The notes below the pieces were generated by a model. It did no database searches. It had not been told where the DNA came from and saw only the letters and a program-made list of their open reading frames with translations. From assembly GCF_032062135.1 (NCBI RefSeq), contig NC_092864.1, positions 18,419,114-18,483,113 of the forward strand: a stretch of DNA of 64,000 nucleotides, read 5' to 3'. This document shows positions 35,823-49,267 of the stretch, piece by piece. The translations under genes and the position numbers were made by a program. Positions within the stretch are counted from its first letter, which is position 1. The number at the start of each line of letters is the position of its first letter. Source of the stretch: Pyxicephalus adspersus (Eukaryota > Chordata > Amphibia > Anura > Pyxicephalidae).

Positions 35823-37490
35823 TTTGACAAATAGTGATACTTTTGCTTTTTCTCAAAGTTCTGCTTTAGGTGCTTGTGCCAATATTTCCAGCATTATCAT
35901 GTCTACTAAGAAGACACAGTATAGATAAACTAAATGATTCTTTCAAAATCTTTGTGCATCTTGGCTGATCTTTTTCTTTTCTAAACAAAAAAAAGGGAAT
36001 GGAAGGTGATAGCACATATCCCACATTTGCCCAATCTAAAGCAGAGGAGTAGTTGCAGGCAGAGTGGGCCTAGAAAAAGTGAATACACAACTGCCTATGA
36101 GCCAGTGCCGATAAAAAGGAGAATACCATACCTGGGAATGTTTAAAAAGAGAGAGATAAGCCTAAGATTTTTTTAAGGTGGAATGCTTTGCTTTACCAGG
36201 GGCCAATCTGAATTAGACATGGATATGTAAAAGCAGGTGTCTCCAGGTGAAAATGCACTTGTGACTTTTTTTTTGTGCACTTGTGGCTTTTTAGCATTTC
36301 TCCAGTTTCCTAAATCTTACACTAAAGATTGGAGGCCATGCAAAATGTAAATGCTAATGAGAGCATAAATTACCACTTTTGTTGTACCATGGCACCATGG
36401 GTCTGTTTACTGAATTTACACACTTTACAGGACTCACCATAACAAGCGGTGAAAGTCAACCAAGTGCAAATGGGGACACACCGTTTAGAAATTTAACTTG
36501 ATCGCAACATGTGTATTTGTTAACAGTGTGGACATACTGGCCAGGGAAGGTCCAAAAACAAACATGTTTTTGTTTGAAACACCTCGCTGTACTTTGAGGT
36601 GGCTTCTCCTGCAGGTAAACTAATTTATAGGGAACTTCAGTGAGGGCATGGAGAAGAAGGAGGGTGGAGAATAGGGAAAGCTTGAGACTGAGGGAACTCA
36701 TCGGCAATTCAGCTGAGAAGCCGGAGTTGCCAGCCCAAAGCCAGGTTGTTCCGGTTGGTAACGAGATCTTAGATCTTTGTCTTTCCCTCACTTCTGCTAC
36801 AGCTAGTGTCTGGTATTTAAATTACAGGGAGTATTTGACTTTCTATATCCCCAGTACTGCTGCTACTACTATTGTAACTGTAAGTGATTGTTATCTCTGT
36901 CTTATAATAAAATTTTACAGATTCATGTATGTGAAAACATTTTATAGTTTGTTCACCTTTTGTTCAAGATTGTTAAACTTTTTTTAGCAAGTGGCATTTT
37001 AGGCGATGCTGTCATAAAATATTGAAAACCAAATGTTTACGAGTAAATCTTTTGGTAAGGCAACTAAATGAATAACCTGCATTGAGAGCCAGTCAGGAAT
37101 CCCATGAATATTTTGCTGCGGGACCCTGTCATACTGTATATCCTTGAGCAAAAGTAGAAGTTGATCTAAGTTTGCCAATCTTTTAAAAAAGAATATCAGT
37201 CTTACTGAAGACTTTTAAAACCACAACTTAACTGTCTTACCTTCTTGTCTTGCAGGAAAATAATCCAATATGTAAATGATACCCTCACAGACTCTGGGAC
37301 AGAATTTCTACAGGTAGGAATGCCTAATTCTTCATATATTGGTCAAGATCTCAGAGGATGCCTAAGTTGGTGAACCGTGAAAAGTGAACCCATTTACACT
37401 GTATATTTTGGTAACACACCTACTTGTTACCTTGTATAAGTTATGCTGTGTTAGGATAGCACAGTCATTAAAAATGGGCTGGCAGCATAC
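35823..37490. other. Intergenic, no feature seen
   Basis: No conserved coding or clear repeat signal. ORFs at 36456-36987 on both strands look random. Confidence 0.4.
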
Positions 37491-37494
37491 CTTA

Positions 37495-37790
37495 ACACAG
37501 TGTTTCTCAACCAGGGTTGCATGGAACCCTAGGGTTTCTCCAAAGGTTGCTAGGGGTTCCTTGAGTAATGAGCAATTTGTCAGTTTAACTGATACCAATG
37601 ATCTGTTTGGCTATCTGCAAGGGTAGTATTCTTCCAAATGACCAGCAATAAAAGGATCATATACGATGACACTAATGTACTGTGAGCTGTGTGTATAGTA
37701 ATTATAACAGAAGTTCCCTGAGGACCTGAACCTTATTTCAAGGGTTCTTTCATGTTAAAAAAAGGTCTAGAAACACTGCTTTAACACAAA
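37495..37790 (-). repeat. Repeat A copy (reverse), nearly complete
   Basis: Begins cacagtgtttctcaaccagg, with tagggtttctccaaaggttg, gtgagctgtgtgtatagtaa and an end at tagaaacactgctttaacac. Good reference copy for the family. Confidence 0.78.
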
Positions 37791-38407
37791 GAAAATCAGA
37801 CCTGACCCCATTTTTAATGCAAAGGTTTAATAATCAATGGCAGCTGATGGTATGCTGCAAAGAGGGTAAGTAGCCTGGTACATTGGGGTGCCATTCAAAA
37901 TACCAGAAACAAATATGACAAGTCCCAGTGCACTCCCAAAAATTCTCAAGACCAAAGGCTGATGGGTGCTGCAGTAAACCACAGACGTCATCAAAAATCA
38001 GTCAGATGTAGAAAGTTACCAGCATATAATATTTACATACTATTCAAAATATGTAACACAATACTGTAATTCTGACCTAACAATTTTGGACTTATAGCAT
38101 TCTCCCTAAAATAGAAAATGTTATTTATGACCACAGAAACCTCTGTTTTAATTGATGTCTCCTAGCCCCCCCCCCATTTGTACTGGTCACCTTTGTTACC
38201 AAGAAATAATTTAATGGAAATCAAAAATTTTACAGCTTTCCCGAAATAAGATGTGAGGGGAAATTTTAATAGGGTTTTTTAATGGGAACAGTGGAAAACA
38301 GTAAAAAAAGGAACTTCTTCTTACTTGACCTGGTGTGCTTCTGGTACCAAAAGCAAATGTTTGGCCTATATAAATGGCAAATGCATACATCGGTCCTATC
38401 TGCAGTC

Positions 38408-38545
38408 TATTTATAAGGCAGTAAATCTGACATTCACTGAAACATTCCCTGGTGGAGAATCAATGACTGCCTTTGAAACATATGTACCTGAAAGATTCTC
38501 TACCAGAGAATGTTCAGTGAATATCAGATTCACTGCTTTATGAAC
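38408..38545. mobile_element. Short palindromic MITE-like element
   Basis: The left arm aaggcagtaaatctgacatt and cattccctggtggagaatc is mirrored by gattctctaccagagaatg and tcagattcactgctttatg. Arms of about 45-50 bases flank a short loop. A 72-codon ORF runs through it by chance. Confidence 0.8.
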
Positions 38546-39618
38546 AGACCCCTATGAGTTTGCTATGCACCTGTGATAGGCAGGGATGTGTGCACAGGCT
38601 ATGGCACATGCTTGTGGAATTCACTAATGTGTGGTTTGCCATGAAATTTACTTTTCAGACCCTAAACAGACAATAACTTGGCCATATGAGGGATAATATG
38701 TAAAAAGAAAATGTGTGAACTGTGTCTATCATTAAAAGAGACTGAAAAAGGTCATTTGTAAAGGAACACAGTGAACTATACATTGCATACACTATGCATT
38801 TCTTTGTGCATGTGTATAGTTCAAGTTCAAGCACCTGACAAGATTTCTTATGCTGGTACTACAATAGAGATTCCAGATATAAATAACAGTATACATGCGG
38901 CTAGTTTTTCCTTTGATAGCATTTTGACATGTCATTAGTAAGACAACTGTGGGTAAAAAAAAAGTTAGAAAATATACTTGCCATACAGCTAAATTCTGCC
39001 ACCAGATTTTGTGTCTTCTGATTAGATCTGAGATACTCAACCTCTCCTGGAACCTCACTGGAAGAATCCCGATGTCACTCCTGTCATTTTACAAACAATT
39101 CTGCTACCCACAAATTTAGCTACCTATAGGCTTGGTAGAAATAAATGGTTTTCAGCCTTATCTATAAAAAAAGTTCTACCAGACTTTTACCATCTTTTGG
39201 CCTGACCTTAACCCCTCTCTCTGCCTGCTGCCTAACTTTAACCTTCCCTTCTAGTTGGCCAACCTTACATCCTCCCCCCATTAACACAATAAATGAGCAT
39301 TGCACTGTGCTTTGTACTATGTTCTGCTGTGTGGTGTCATCACATGGCAGCACAAACAATGAAGCACCTGAAATCACCTAAACGTAGGTAGATGTGATGC
39401 GGTGTGTTGCAGTGTGGTGCACAGCAGGTTGGCTGCCAAGGTGCATTATTCAGAATATGCGGCACCATAGTACATGAACCCTTGATACAAATGCACAGAG
39501 ATACATTTGGTGCTCCAATACACTCATGTTAACCCAGCTTTAGTGTTTTAAACATTTTTAATTATGTCCCTCTTACCTCGAAACTGTACATAAGTGATAC
39601 TTTCGAAATGTATTATCC
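38546..39618. other. Intergenic, no feature seen
   Basis: Only short random ORFs; no splice-consistent coding and no clear repeats. Confidence 0.4.
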
Positions 39619-39619
39619 C

Positions 39620-39935
39620 TTAGACCAGACTTTCTCAATGTTTTTACTTTGGGGAAGCGTAAAATAACTTTCAGATCTCAGGGAACCTCTGCTATAATTA
39701 TTATATCCACAGCTCACAGTACATTAGTGTGGTGGTCAGTGGGAAGAATGCCTCTTACATTGCTGGCCATTGGGAAGAATGTCAGCCTTAGAGATAACAA
39801 AAATCTACTTACCTAACCAAAATCCACTTTCTTATTGGCAAAAATTGGCCATTGCTCAAGGAACGCCTAGCAAATGTCTAAGGAAATCCTAGGGTTCCAC
39901 GGAACCCTGATTGAGAAATTCTGCCTTGGACCTTT
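39620..39935 (+). repeat. Repeat A copy, nearly complete
   Basis: Runs from gactttctcaatgtttttac through tatatccacagctcacagta and ggtggtcagtgggaagaatg to ggttccacggaaccctgatt. Used here as the reference intact copy for the nested sites at 14.4 and 18.9 kb. Confidence 0.8.
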
Positions 39936-40114
39936 CACATTTTTGTTGCCTATATCTGTATTTAATCTATCTTATCAATATTTTTAAAAGTGGGGTCTCC
40001 AAAATGGCCACACTATTTTAAATTAGGCTCAACGTAAGATCTATACTGTGAAATCAGAACCTCTTTTTTCCTCCTGGCCATCCCTCTAGTGATGCTACTG
40101 GGAATTTTAATCAA

Positions 40115-40312
40115 TGAGCCTGATTTATTAAAGGTCTCCAAGACCAAGAAAATATAGACTTATATATGAGAACCTGGGTGATCCTGTAAACCTGGAATGG
40201 ATCTGGCCCAAGACTGAAAACAATTTGCCAACAAATAGCAAATGATTTTTAGGAAATCTATTCCAGGTTTGCTGGATCATGCAGGTAATCTATAAAATAA
40301 ATCAGGCCCTAT
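40115..40312. repeat. Repeat C: palindromic element
   Basis: The arms gcctgatttattaaaggtct and gtaaacctggaatggatctg are mirrored by tattccaggtttgctggatc and ataaatcaggccct. Confidence 0.75.
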
Positions 40313-40816
40313 TTTTTTTTTTTTGGCCTCAAGTAGATTTCAGTCTTTTTAAGTCTGGAACTTTCATTAAAGTATGGTGGGTGACTACACCTGTGCATGC
40401 ATACTGGCAGCATTATTGTCTATAAGTGTGTTGATACACACTTCATATCTTTATATCATACAATTTTGTGTGGGTGACTTCATTAGCTCTCCATCACCAG
40501 TCAATGACAATACATTATTATAAGTTTTGGGTATCAGGTAGTGGTTACGCACATTGTGATTTTCACCAACACTGTACAATCACATCCTTGAAATGCCTAA
40601 AAGAGGTTGCGTTTGCTGCATTACAAATACTTTGTAGCCTGCTGCGATTCACAGTGACAAATGGAAACACTGCATTGTGTGATTAGATAGTGACATTGTC
40701 TGAGTTATTTTTATAATGTAATAACTCAACATTGGTTTCATAGATTTCCACTAGAGGGCGTCACATAACTAAAAATGTACAGACCCCCTGCAGTATAGAA
40801 AGTATGATATTGGTCC

Positions 40817-41367
40817 TATTTAAAGCATACCTAAACTCAAAATTTTTATCTTACATAGAAGGGTAGACAACCCTTCTAAATAAAGAAAAAATTTAGTTTT
40901 TTTGTTGACGTCCGAGAGGTTCTACGCTCCCATTCATTTTTGATCCCTTTAAAAAAAAGGGATCAAGAATGAATGGGAGCGTAGCACCTCTTGGGATACC
41001 TACGTCATACATTCTGGAAGGCTCTGGCTGCTCCTTCTGTGCATGTCCTTATCTCGAGCATGCGCAGAAAGTGCATTTTTCAACCAAGATGAAAGAGATG
41101 CTGATCTCATGCATGTGCAGTGGAATTGGCTCTCTTTTGTCACCTGATCTCACCTGCACAGTGTGAGTACGGGTGACGTAGCAAGAAGACAAGAAGAAGA
41201 TTGAAGAGAAGACAGAAGATGGTGGCCCCCGGCGTTCCTCCATTCCGGGACGAAGAGGAATTCCAGCACAATGCAGGACCGGATCATGAGAAAGACCAGG
41301 GCCATTGAGGGATCTCCGGGGTTAAAGGTAAGTGCAATTGTTTTATTTTTAGTTTTGTTCCGCTTTA
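40817..41367. repeat. Repeat E, long copy with an internal foldback
   Basis: Starts tttaaagcatacctaaactc and ends gttttgttccgctttaggt, giving loose inverted ends. It holds a near-perfect hairpin at 40919-40988 and a gtaagt after ggttaaag that mimics a donor. A diverged relative lies at 59170-59550 (ending ggttccactttaaa). Confidence 0.55.
40919..40988. repeat. Near-perfect hairpin
   Basis: The arm gaggttctacgctcccattc and atttttgatccctt is mirrored by aagggatcaagaatgaatgg and gagcgtagcacctc. About 32 bases per arm with few mismatches and a short A-rich loop. Confidence 0.88.
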
Positions 41368-41689
41368 GGTAGATGATAATGAATTAATTGGTGAGATTTA
41401 GCATTAGTGTTCATATTGAAACTTTTGTAAATTTGAATGATTGGGTAAGGGTTAGCTCAGATTTCATTGACATTAATTTCTTAAGGGTATTTTAATCTAA
41501 TGTCTTGTCCCATTGACAAGGTAGTGAACAACAGTCAAGGCTCCAGCTCTTCCCCATTTGAAAGCTTTCCTTTCACATTCTCTCTCAGTGATTATTAGCA
41601 GCAGGCCTGAAAAATACGAAAATTTACCCCATTTGGACAAGGATGAAAATATAAAAACCAAGGTAAATCAATAGAATGCCGATTTTTTG

Positions 41690-41790
41690 AAAGTCTAAAT
41701 TTATTTGTACTTGACATAAAAATCCAACACGTTTCAGGGCAGCAACATTCCCCCTTCTGCAGGGCTACAAAAACGTGTAACATCAAATAA
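41690..41790. repeat. Fragment with an 'acgtttcagggcagcaacat' block
   Basis: Contains ccaacacgtttcagggcagc then ttcccccttctgcagggcta. A related 'gaaacacgtt' block lies at 61294-61310. I recognise the motif type from amphibian dispersed repeats but cannot name the family. Confidence 0.4.
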
Positions 41791-41809
41791 AATCAGAAAC
41801 TCTAAGGTT

Positions 41810-42062
41810 GCACACACATGTCAAATAATCATTGCCCGAGACAAATAGTCGTGCTTATCTCGGACGAGAATCTGACATGTGTACTAGAGTCATCCAACAT
41901 TGTTCATCAATCCATCACGGAAGATCAATAAATGACGATCATGTTAATCTCCTTTCCCCATAGATCAAAATGGGCGCTATGTGTACTGCACTTGTTCGTT
42001 CATTTGTCACTAGAAACAATAATGAAAGATAATTTCCAACTACCAAATACCTACTTGTGTAT
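41810..42062. mobile_element. Repeat B-like element
   Basis: Starts taaggttgcacacacatgtc with tctcggacgagaatctgaca and ends ccaaatacctacttgtgta. Similar to 30603-30925. Non-coding and diverged. Confidence 0.6.
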
Positions 42063-44740
42063 ATAGTTCAAGACTGTATGAAAAAAGTGAACTCAAGCAA
42101 ATTAGTTCACTTTTCAGTTTGCTATTGTTGTGATCCAGGTCATGTAAAAACCAGCACATTCCAAAAAATGTCCCTACAATTGCCCTTTTCATCAGATCAT
42201 TGGCCTGCTGAAGGAGTCTCGTGCCACTCAGACTTGCCACTGCCCATTTAACCCAAGGAACATCGGGCTGACATGTCCACCCTTGTATGGGCTGCATGGA
42301 GTTGAATTCAACCTCCTGTTAACCCAAAGGTGTGAACGCTAGTGATTTTCTTGAACTTTTTGCCAAAAGTTGGAAAGATTCCGAGCAGTGTATTGTTACC
42401 AAAATTGCCCTAACCTATCGCACCTTTTGTGTTCTTTTTGAAAATTAACATTGCAGAATGACTGTCTTTGCATTGTAACACACTACTAAGTTCAGCTCAT
42501 GACGGGTGATGGTATTCACGGTAAACACCACGGTCATCATCAAGGTAAACACCACCACCTAGTGGGCTAACGGTGAGTAACATCTGACATTAAATAATTT
42601 CTTATATAAATGATTTATGATAAATATGTTTTTTTTATGTTTTGTTTTTTTGGAGAGCAGGGTCCTAACGGTCCCCAGAATCCCTTCCTCTGCAGTTCTG
42701 ATAACACTACTATGGTAAATTAACTTCAAAGTTTGGCAATGAAAATTCAAGAATATTCCAGTGAACTCTATTTATCAGCTTTTTTCATAAAAAAAAACAC
42801 ACAAACAAAATATTTCACTCATAATAATAAACACTTCCGGTCCAACTCATTTTACATCGTTTTACATTCCCAGAACCCACACCAGTACCAGCCATACTGC
42901 CTACCTCACTTACCATTGCTTTAGTTTTTTTTTGTATCTGAAGGCATGACTTTTTTAATTGATTTGTTTGATTTGTTTTTTAATTGATTTAATTGATTTG
43001 TTATGCTTTTAAATATTTTTCTTTTAAAAATACCACATCATGGATGTATTTATTAATGTTAATTTTATTGCCATTTCTATTGATGACTGTTTTGACTGAC
43101 ATTTTGTGCCTTAGGTCGATACTGAAGTTAAGGCATTTTTTTTTACACAATATTTGTGTATAACATGCAACTAATAGTTTAGCCTGTGAAACAGAACTAC
43201 AATATGAAAAACAATTACTTCAATTGAAAAAACTATCATTTTTTCAAGTAAAATAAACATTACCATTACACAACAAATTTGCTAAGAATAACTATCAACT
43301 TCTTTCAAAAGAACACCTGGTATTCATGCCATAAAATCTCTGTCTCCCAGTTGTATAACATCAGGGAAGAAATAATCTATTGATGGAAAGACCTGGTCAT
43401 TCAGTATTTTCAGGTAGTAAGCTGACCTCATTTTTTGGGCAATTAATATTGCTGAACCCAGACCTGACTAACTGGAGCAACCCCAAATCCACTGCTCCCA
43501 AAGGCTCTGCAACTTTTTAGGCAATTTATAAGAGCCATGAAATAAAGGTAGATGTTGGTAAATTTAACTGGGGTAATTGTAATACGTTTCAAAAGCCAAA
43601 GCTTTTTATACTTTTGATTGAGAAAAGGTTAATAACCTTGTCAGGTATAATTTTGCTCCATTTGTCCCACTGGAAGATTTATCTTGTTTACCCTCACTCT
43701 AATTCCCAGTGATATTGGAGATCAGGACATTTGGTAAGAGAGGTAATCTTGCTGCCTTCATATAGGGTGTTCAGCTAATGTGTTATCACTCTGCTCTGTG
43801 CCTGTGGTTCACCCTTCAGTCATTGCTTATTGAGATGTGCAGCTACCCAGCATGCACAATATCATACAAGACCTTGTGTGTATGTATGTGTGTATGTGTA
43901 TGTGGGCACTAGTGGACACATCCAGCTATGAATGCACAGAAACATGTGCACACACATACTCAGTGTGCGTCTACGAGGGCTATATAATGCTATCTAGTTC
44001 TAGATGCACTTTGCTGGATCCTCAGCATGTTACCCGTTACTCTGGCTTTTAGACTTTTTGGATGCAAACCTTGGTTTGGGCCTGACCTTATTTCCTGTGT
44101 TTTGTTTGTCTTTACCTTGGATCATTTAGACAGCGAATATTGATTGCTGCCTGCCCTGTCCTTGGACCATCTTGACTTTGATTATTACCTGCTATCTGAC
44201 CTGCTCTAGGACTATCTTGACTTTGGTTATGGGCTGCCATCTGCCCTGATCTCAGCTTACTGATTACCCTGCTACTCTTGACCAATTTCAAAAGGCCATG
44301 TTAATGCAGAAAATCCAGTGTTTGTATAGGAAAGATAAGAAAATGTCATAATCAGGATGTTAACAATGCCACATTCTGTGGAGGATAAATGTGGTTTGGG
44401 TTAATGGTTTTGTGCGGGTTGAAGGTTTTGAGAAAGATGTAATAAAAATTCCCAACCCTGGTAAATGCATAAACAGAGCTTGCTTTAGGATATTATATAT
44501 AACTATTGATTAAAAAAAGGTAGAACATAAATAATTACTGAAACCACCTTCTGCGTTTTTAGTGTTGAGAGTCACATACCTTCCTCAAGGATCTATAGAA
44601 CACACAGTGCTTTCAAAGGGTGTGTCCATGCTTGGCAAAAAGACTTTTTAATTTTTAATTTTGCAGAAGCGAGTCGAAAGTGCAGCAGGCGGGCATCAGA
44701 TTCAAGACCTTCAGATTCAGATCTCCATCTTCTATAATCT
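42063..44740. other. Intergenic, no feature seen
   Basis: AT-rich. A stretch of ttgatttg-like repeats lies near 42955-43005 and a short TG-rich run near 43875-43905. No gene recognised. Confidence 0.4.
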
Positions 44741-44744
44741 TTGT

Positions 44745-45035
44745 TGATCTTTTTAACATGGAGGAAACCTTGAAATAACTCTTAGGTTTTAAGGAGCCTG
44801 TGTTATAATTACTATATCCACAGCTCACAGTACATAAGCCTGGTGGTCAGTGGAAAGAATTCCTCTTACATTGCTGGTCAGCGGAAAAAATGTAACCCTT
44901 ACAGATAGCTAAAAAGATCATTGGTGTCACTTAAACTGATCTGAATTGCTCATTGCTTAAGAAACTTCTAGCAACCTGTGGAGGATCCCAAGGGCTCCAC
45001 GGAGCACCGGTGGAGAAACACTAATCTAGACAAAA
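44745..45035 (+). repeat. Repeat A copy
   Basis: Holds ttgatctttttaacatggag, then tatatccacagctcacagta and gctccacggagcaccggtgg. A further partial copy follows at about 45165-45240 (ttccaccaaaccctggttgg). Confidence 0.75.
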
Positions 45036-45240
45036 CTATATTTCAACATTTCAAAGATATTGTCAGGCTGAAACATTCTTGTGGAAATCCAGTGGTTAGA
45101 TCTCTGGTATAAAGTTCACAGGTACGACAGGTAGAATAATCCCCAAGGTCATGATGAAGGGTCTCACTTCCTTTGAGAATCCCTAGCAACCTTTATAAGA
45201 ACCATAGTGTTCCACCAAACCCTGGTTGGGAAACACTATT

Positions 45241-47925
45241 CTAACAGCTGACCCCTAAATTTATAAGGAAAGCTTTGCTATTGGCTCTAATTAATATGAA
45301 CAATTTTGATGGGTACCACTTAGAAATAGTGCCAGTTTTACATTAACTGCTTTAAAAAAAGTACATTTGTCATCCACGGTCATCACTGCCCAAGAGCAGG
45401 CATCCGCAATCACCCCCTGCCCCTCACACATACTTGCATTAGGATTTGCTGTGCTCCTTGTTTAGTATATAATAACATGAAGTTACTGTGTATTACAGGT
45501 GACATAAACACTTGGAGCCCTATGAAGGTTTTTTTGTGTTGGCTCACATAGTTTAGAACTGGTTTTTCTTTGTACATTCCATTGTGCAGGGTGAAAGTGT
45601 TTTTGGTTTTCATAACTAAAAAGGCAGTTTCATCTGAAGGAAACGTCCTGGTGTAGATTAGCCCATTGGAATGCATGAGGACTTCAAACATGGGCTTTAA
45701 AAGCCTCAGGTTAAACGCTGGGGAAACAGTCCATGTAGACTAAGCCTTACACACAATTACTGTGCAAGAGAGAGCGGTGTAAAGGTCCTCTAAGTGGCGA
45801 TGGCTTTGAACAAAATAGGGCCATGGGTAAATATGAAGTTGGGGCCCCAAATGCACAGCATTCCAGCTATGTGCACCCCTTCTATTTTGTCAGTTGGGGT
45901 CCTGAAGAAAATGGGGGCCTTGGGCAGTTTTCCAGTTTGCCCTACTCTTCAATTGACCCTTATCTACATGTTACAAATCTTGTCAGAAGATGCTTTATCA
46001 CAGTACCGGGGTGCTGTCGGAATAATCAAATCATTTGTAGAGTGATGTAGGAAATGCTTCCTTTTAGATGCAACATGCTGTTGATATACTTCCTGGTTCC
46101 TCCTCTCAGGCAGTTGAGTAAGGGTATTGGGCTGGAGTTCAAGAACTTCTTTTTCATAAGTTAGAAGAGCTATTTTATTTCCAAAAGTAAAGTGTTGTAC
46201 TTTAGAGTTATGTGTTAAAATTTACTGAAAGGTCTTCTTAAACAGTGGGTGGTGACACTCTTCTCTGGTGGTTGTTAGGGGTAATTTCACCCCTGAACAC
46301 CGCAAGCCCATGGGAATGCTACCTGCTGTATATCTGCATAGTTGGAGAACATCTGAATAGAAAGTAAGAAATAAAAATATTACAGTAGAGGGGAGACTAA
46401 ACTATAAAGGTTGCTATGAAAGTACCTGGGTAAGATAACAAGAACAGCAGCACTTATGCTCATTAGCCCATTTTCCTCCCCCAAAATAGTAACCACCTGC
46501 CAGAATCTGAATATAGGATAGTTTTACCTTTGTGATTTTTTTTTCTTTTGTGTGTCTCCACAAAAAAAGCTCCCACCAGCTGGAGTCTTAGCATATGATA
46601 TGCTGACCTTTACTGCATGGATTTCCTATCCTCTTTACCTGCCAGGACTGTACTGTATCTTGGAACTGTGTTGCCATATTGGAACACCATCTTCAGAACA
46701 CCATCTTTCTCCTTATCTTAATATTAGTAAAGTGTTCTGTAGTCCACAAAAACTGTGTGGCACATATTGAACTGCTGAAGATAACCCCAAATATACAGGA
46801 ACTTCTTTTTGTACTTATCTAACACATCACAAAACAACCTTGCTAAGTGGTTTCTCCTGCTGCTTTTACCACTGTGTACTGCAGTGGCGTTTGCTGGGAG
46901 GCATCGGGGGACACAATTTATCCAGTGACAATTTTTCGTAATTAAAGCCTTGTTTCATGGTACAGACAATGGGACAGGTAAGTATTTAGTTTCTTTGCAC
47001 GCATTCCATTTATTCTGTGAGTTATTTTTATGACAGAGTAGCTTTAAAACTTTAGATAAAACTTTTTTTTTAGCTTTCAGCACAGGAAAGTCATGTGATA
47101 GCTTAGCACACTCTGGTGAGTGTATTTATTTGGATATAATTTTCAAAATTGTTAGTGACTCATAAATTACTCAATGCAGGTCTGCGGTTTTTCATGGAAC
47201 CAAAAAAGACTTACATGCTTCTAAAACGCATGTCAGATGCCACGAAAGATTGGCTGTACAAGATTGTTTTGATGTAAATGACTAATGGTGTCTTGTGGAA
47301 GTTCTTGTAAACTGCAATTATGATGTCTAAAGTTATTTAGTACAATGAATGCTCATGTCAAACATGAATATGCAGCATTTAAAGTATAACTGGGCTTTTA
47401 CTCCTGTATCTGCCCTTGTTCCCATAATATTGTACATTAAAGTAAAATGGATCCCATACTTGTTTGTATCAGATTGGTGGATTTTGTATTTTCTCCTGGG
47501 TAACTCACTCCTAGTCATTTCAAAAATGGAAAGGACAAAATCTTCCTATTCTGTTCATTGCAAATTCCTTTATTATTTTCTAAGGGGGACTGCAGAAAAT
47601 TAGGAACACTGCCTTGCAGTTATCAACAGCGTTGTTAGCCTTCAGTTGTCCATTTGGCTGTCTACTAGGTGTGCACATGTCTCTTTCAGACCTGATGTAC
47701 ACATTACACTAAGGTAATCATGTAATCCCTATGTTGGGATTTTAATTGTTCTGTTTGACACCCCCATGTGCTCCTTATTTTCGCCTCACTAGTGACATCT
47801 GATGAGTTAACAGGGATTCAGAAGCATAATATATTTGCAGTCTCCAGCAACAAGTACTGATAGTAAGAGATCCAGTATGCATGTAGTAAGTATACATGTA
47901 TGTTGTTCATAGGATTCCAGCTATT
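45241..47925. other. Intergenic, no feature seen
   Basis: No convincing gene or repeat; small ORFs on both strands lack coding character. Confidence 0.4.
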
Positions 47926-47929
47926 TAAC

Positions 47930-48175
47930 AAGCCAATACATTAAATTTTGACCCTGTTACAGCTGCCATGGCATTTTGCTGATCTAAAGGTAGGTGATTA
48001 CTTGACTGGTCTGGATAGAATAGCAACTGTAGGCCAAGCCTCTTGACCTCAACCCCACAGAGAAACTCTGAGATAAAATTGAAGGTCTCCACCAACTTTA
48101 TATTCATAGTCTTGGTCTGACAGTGAGCTGCTGAATCAGGTATCCCAATACTTTTGGTAATTACAGAAAGGGAGC
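47930..48175 (+). pseudogene. Tc1/mariner-like transposase relic
   Basis: Around 48035-48090 the plus strand encodes KPLDLNPTEKL, then a stop and DKIEG. This resembles the DLNPIE..W block near the last catalytic acid of Tc1-like transposases. The end at about 48140 (gtatcccaatacttttggta) resembles the 3' end of Tc1-like repeats in fish and frogs. Heavily decayed; the family is inferred from this short motif. Confidence 0.5.
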
Positions 48176-48179
48176 CTGT

Positions 48180-49265
48180 TTTAGCACTGAAAGTTTTCCT
48201 AAAAGTTTAGAAACGACATTACAATGAAGGAGAGTTATTAGAGACCTACAAATGGGAACAGTTCCAAACAGTCAATATTTCGGCATGCCAGAAAAGAAAC
48301 ATGAGTTCATATACAAGTCCATTCCTCTGAAGCCTAAACAAACTTGGTGCAGAGCCATTTTGATGTCTGAGAGCAACAGTTGGAGGTTGTAGAGGAACAT
48401 AGTCCCTGTTTGAGGTCTTACAAATGCCTCTGCTGGCTGGAGTAAATCCTTAGAATACACTCTAATTGAAGTAAAGGCCCTGTTCACACTTACTTTTTGA
48501 AAAAACACATAAAAACTGAACATAGTGGTTGTATGCCATTTTCAATGCATATATCAGGCGGTTAGGGTGCACTTGATTGTTTTTCAGGCATTAAAAGCAG
48601 ATGGTTTACTGCTGTTAAAATGTTGGGGAGATACAAATTAATGCCTACACTCATTTTTACCTATGGCGGTTAAATGCTTTGACTCACGTTACTGAGGTCA
48701 GACTCTGCGAGATGTGTTTTCCTAACCACCCTGAACTCTCTGCCTCCTTTAAATTCACGTGTGCAGTGTGTACTAGCACATTGTTATGAAGGCAGTTTTC
48801 ACACGTGAACTGTGGATGGGTGGAGGGATGTTTAAATCAAGTGGTAACGTCTAGGTAAACTGCAAATGTGAACTAAGCTCACAGTACACAAACTTTTACA
48901 TTTTTAAATAAGTAAAATGAATGTTGAAACTATACAGGACTTGTAGACAAACATCTGAGGTCTTTCCGGGTTGTTAATTGCACATTTTGATAATAGAAGG
49001 GCAACTTCAAGATTCTTTTACTGGAAAGTGTAAAAACAGGATAGGTTTTCATGGTCATTGGATTCCTGATGTTCGCTCATTCTTAGAATCACATTAGGAT
49101 CCGGTACAAAATTCAGTTTTGACTCATTCTGCATAGTACAACTGTTCTGTGGTTTTTCACAGAACCCAATAACATGCCATTCGTAAAGACTGTGCAAGTA
49201 TGAAAATGTGTGGTAGATGCTTCTAATCCTGGATGAAGAGTCATCAAGCTCAGAATTGTCATCTA
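48180..49265. other. Intergenic, no feature seen
   Basis: No gene recognised between the Tc1-like relic and the minisatellite. Confidence 0.4.
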
Positions 49266-49267
49266 CT

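Noticed and set aside
36456..36987. Overlapping ORFs of 111 and 115 codons on opposite strands
   Set aside because: Neither shows conserved motifs; one strand's openness mirrors the other's.
41169..41330. ggttaaag|gtaagt preceded by an open frame, considered as an exon
   Set aside because: It lies inside repeat E and has no conserved protein; the donor-like word is part of the repeat.
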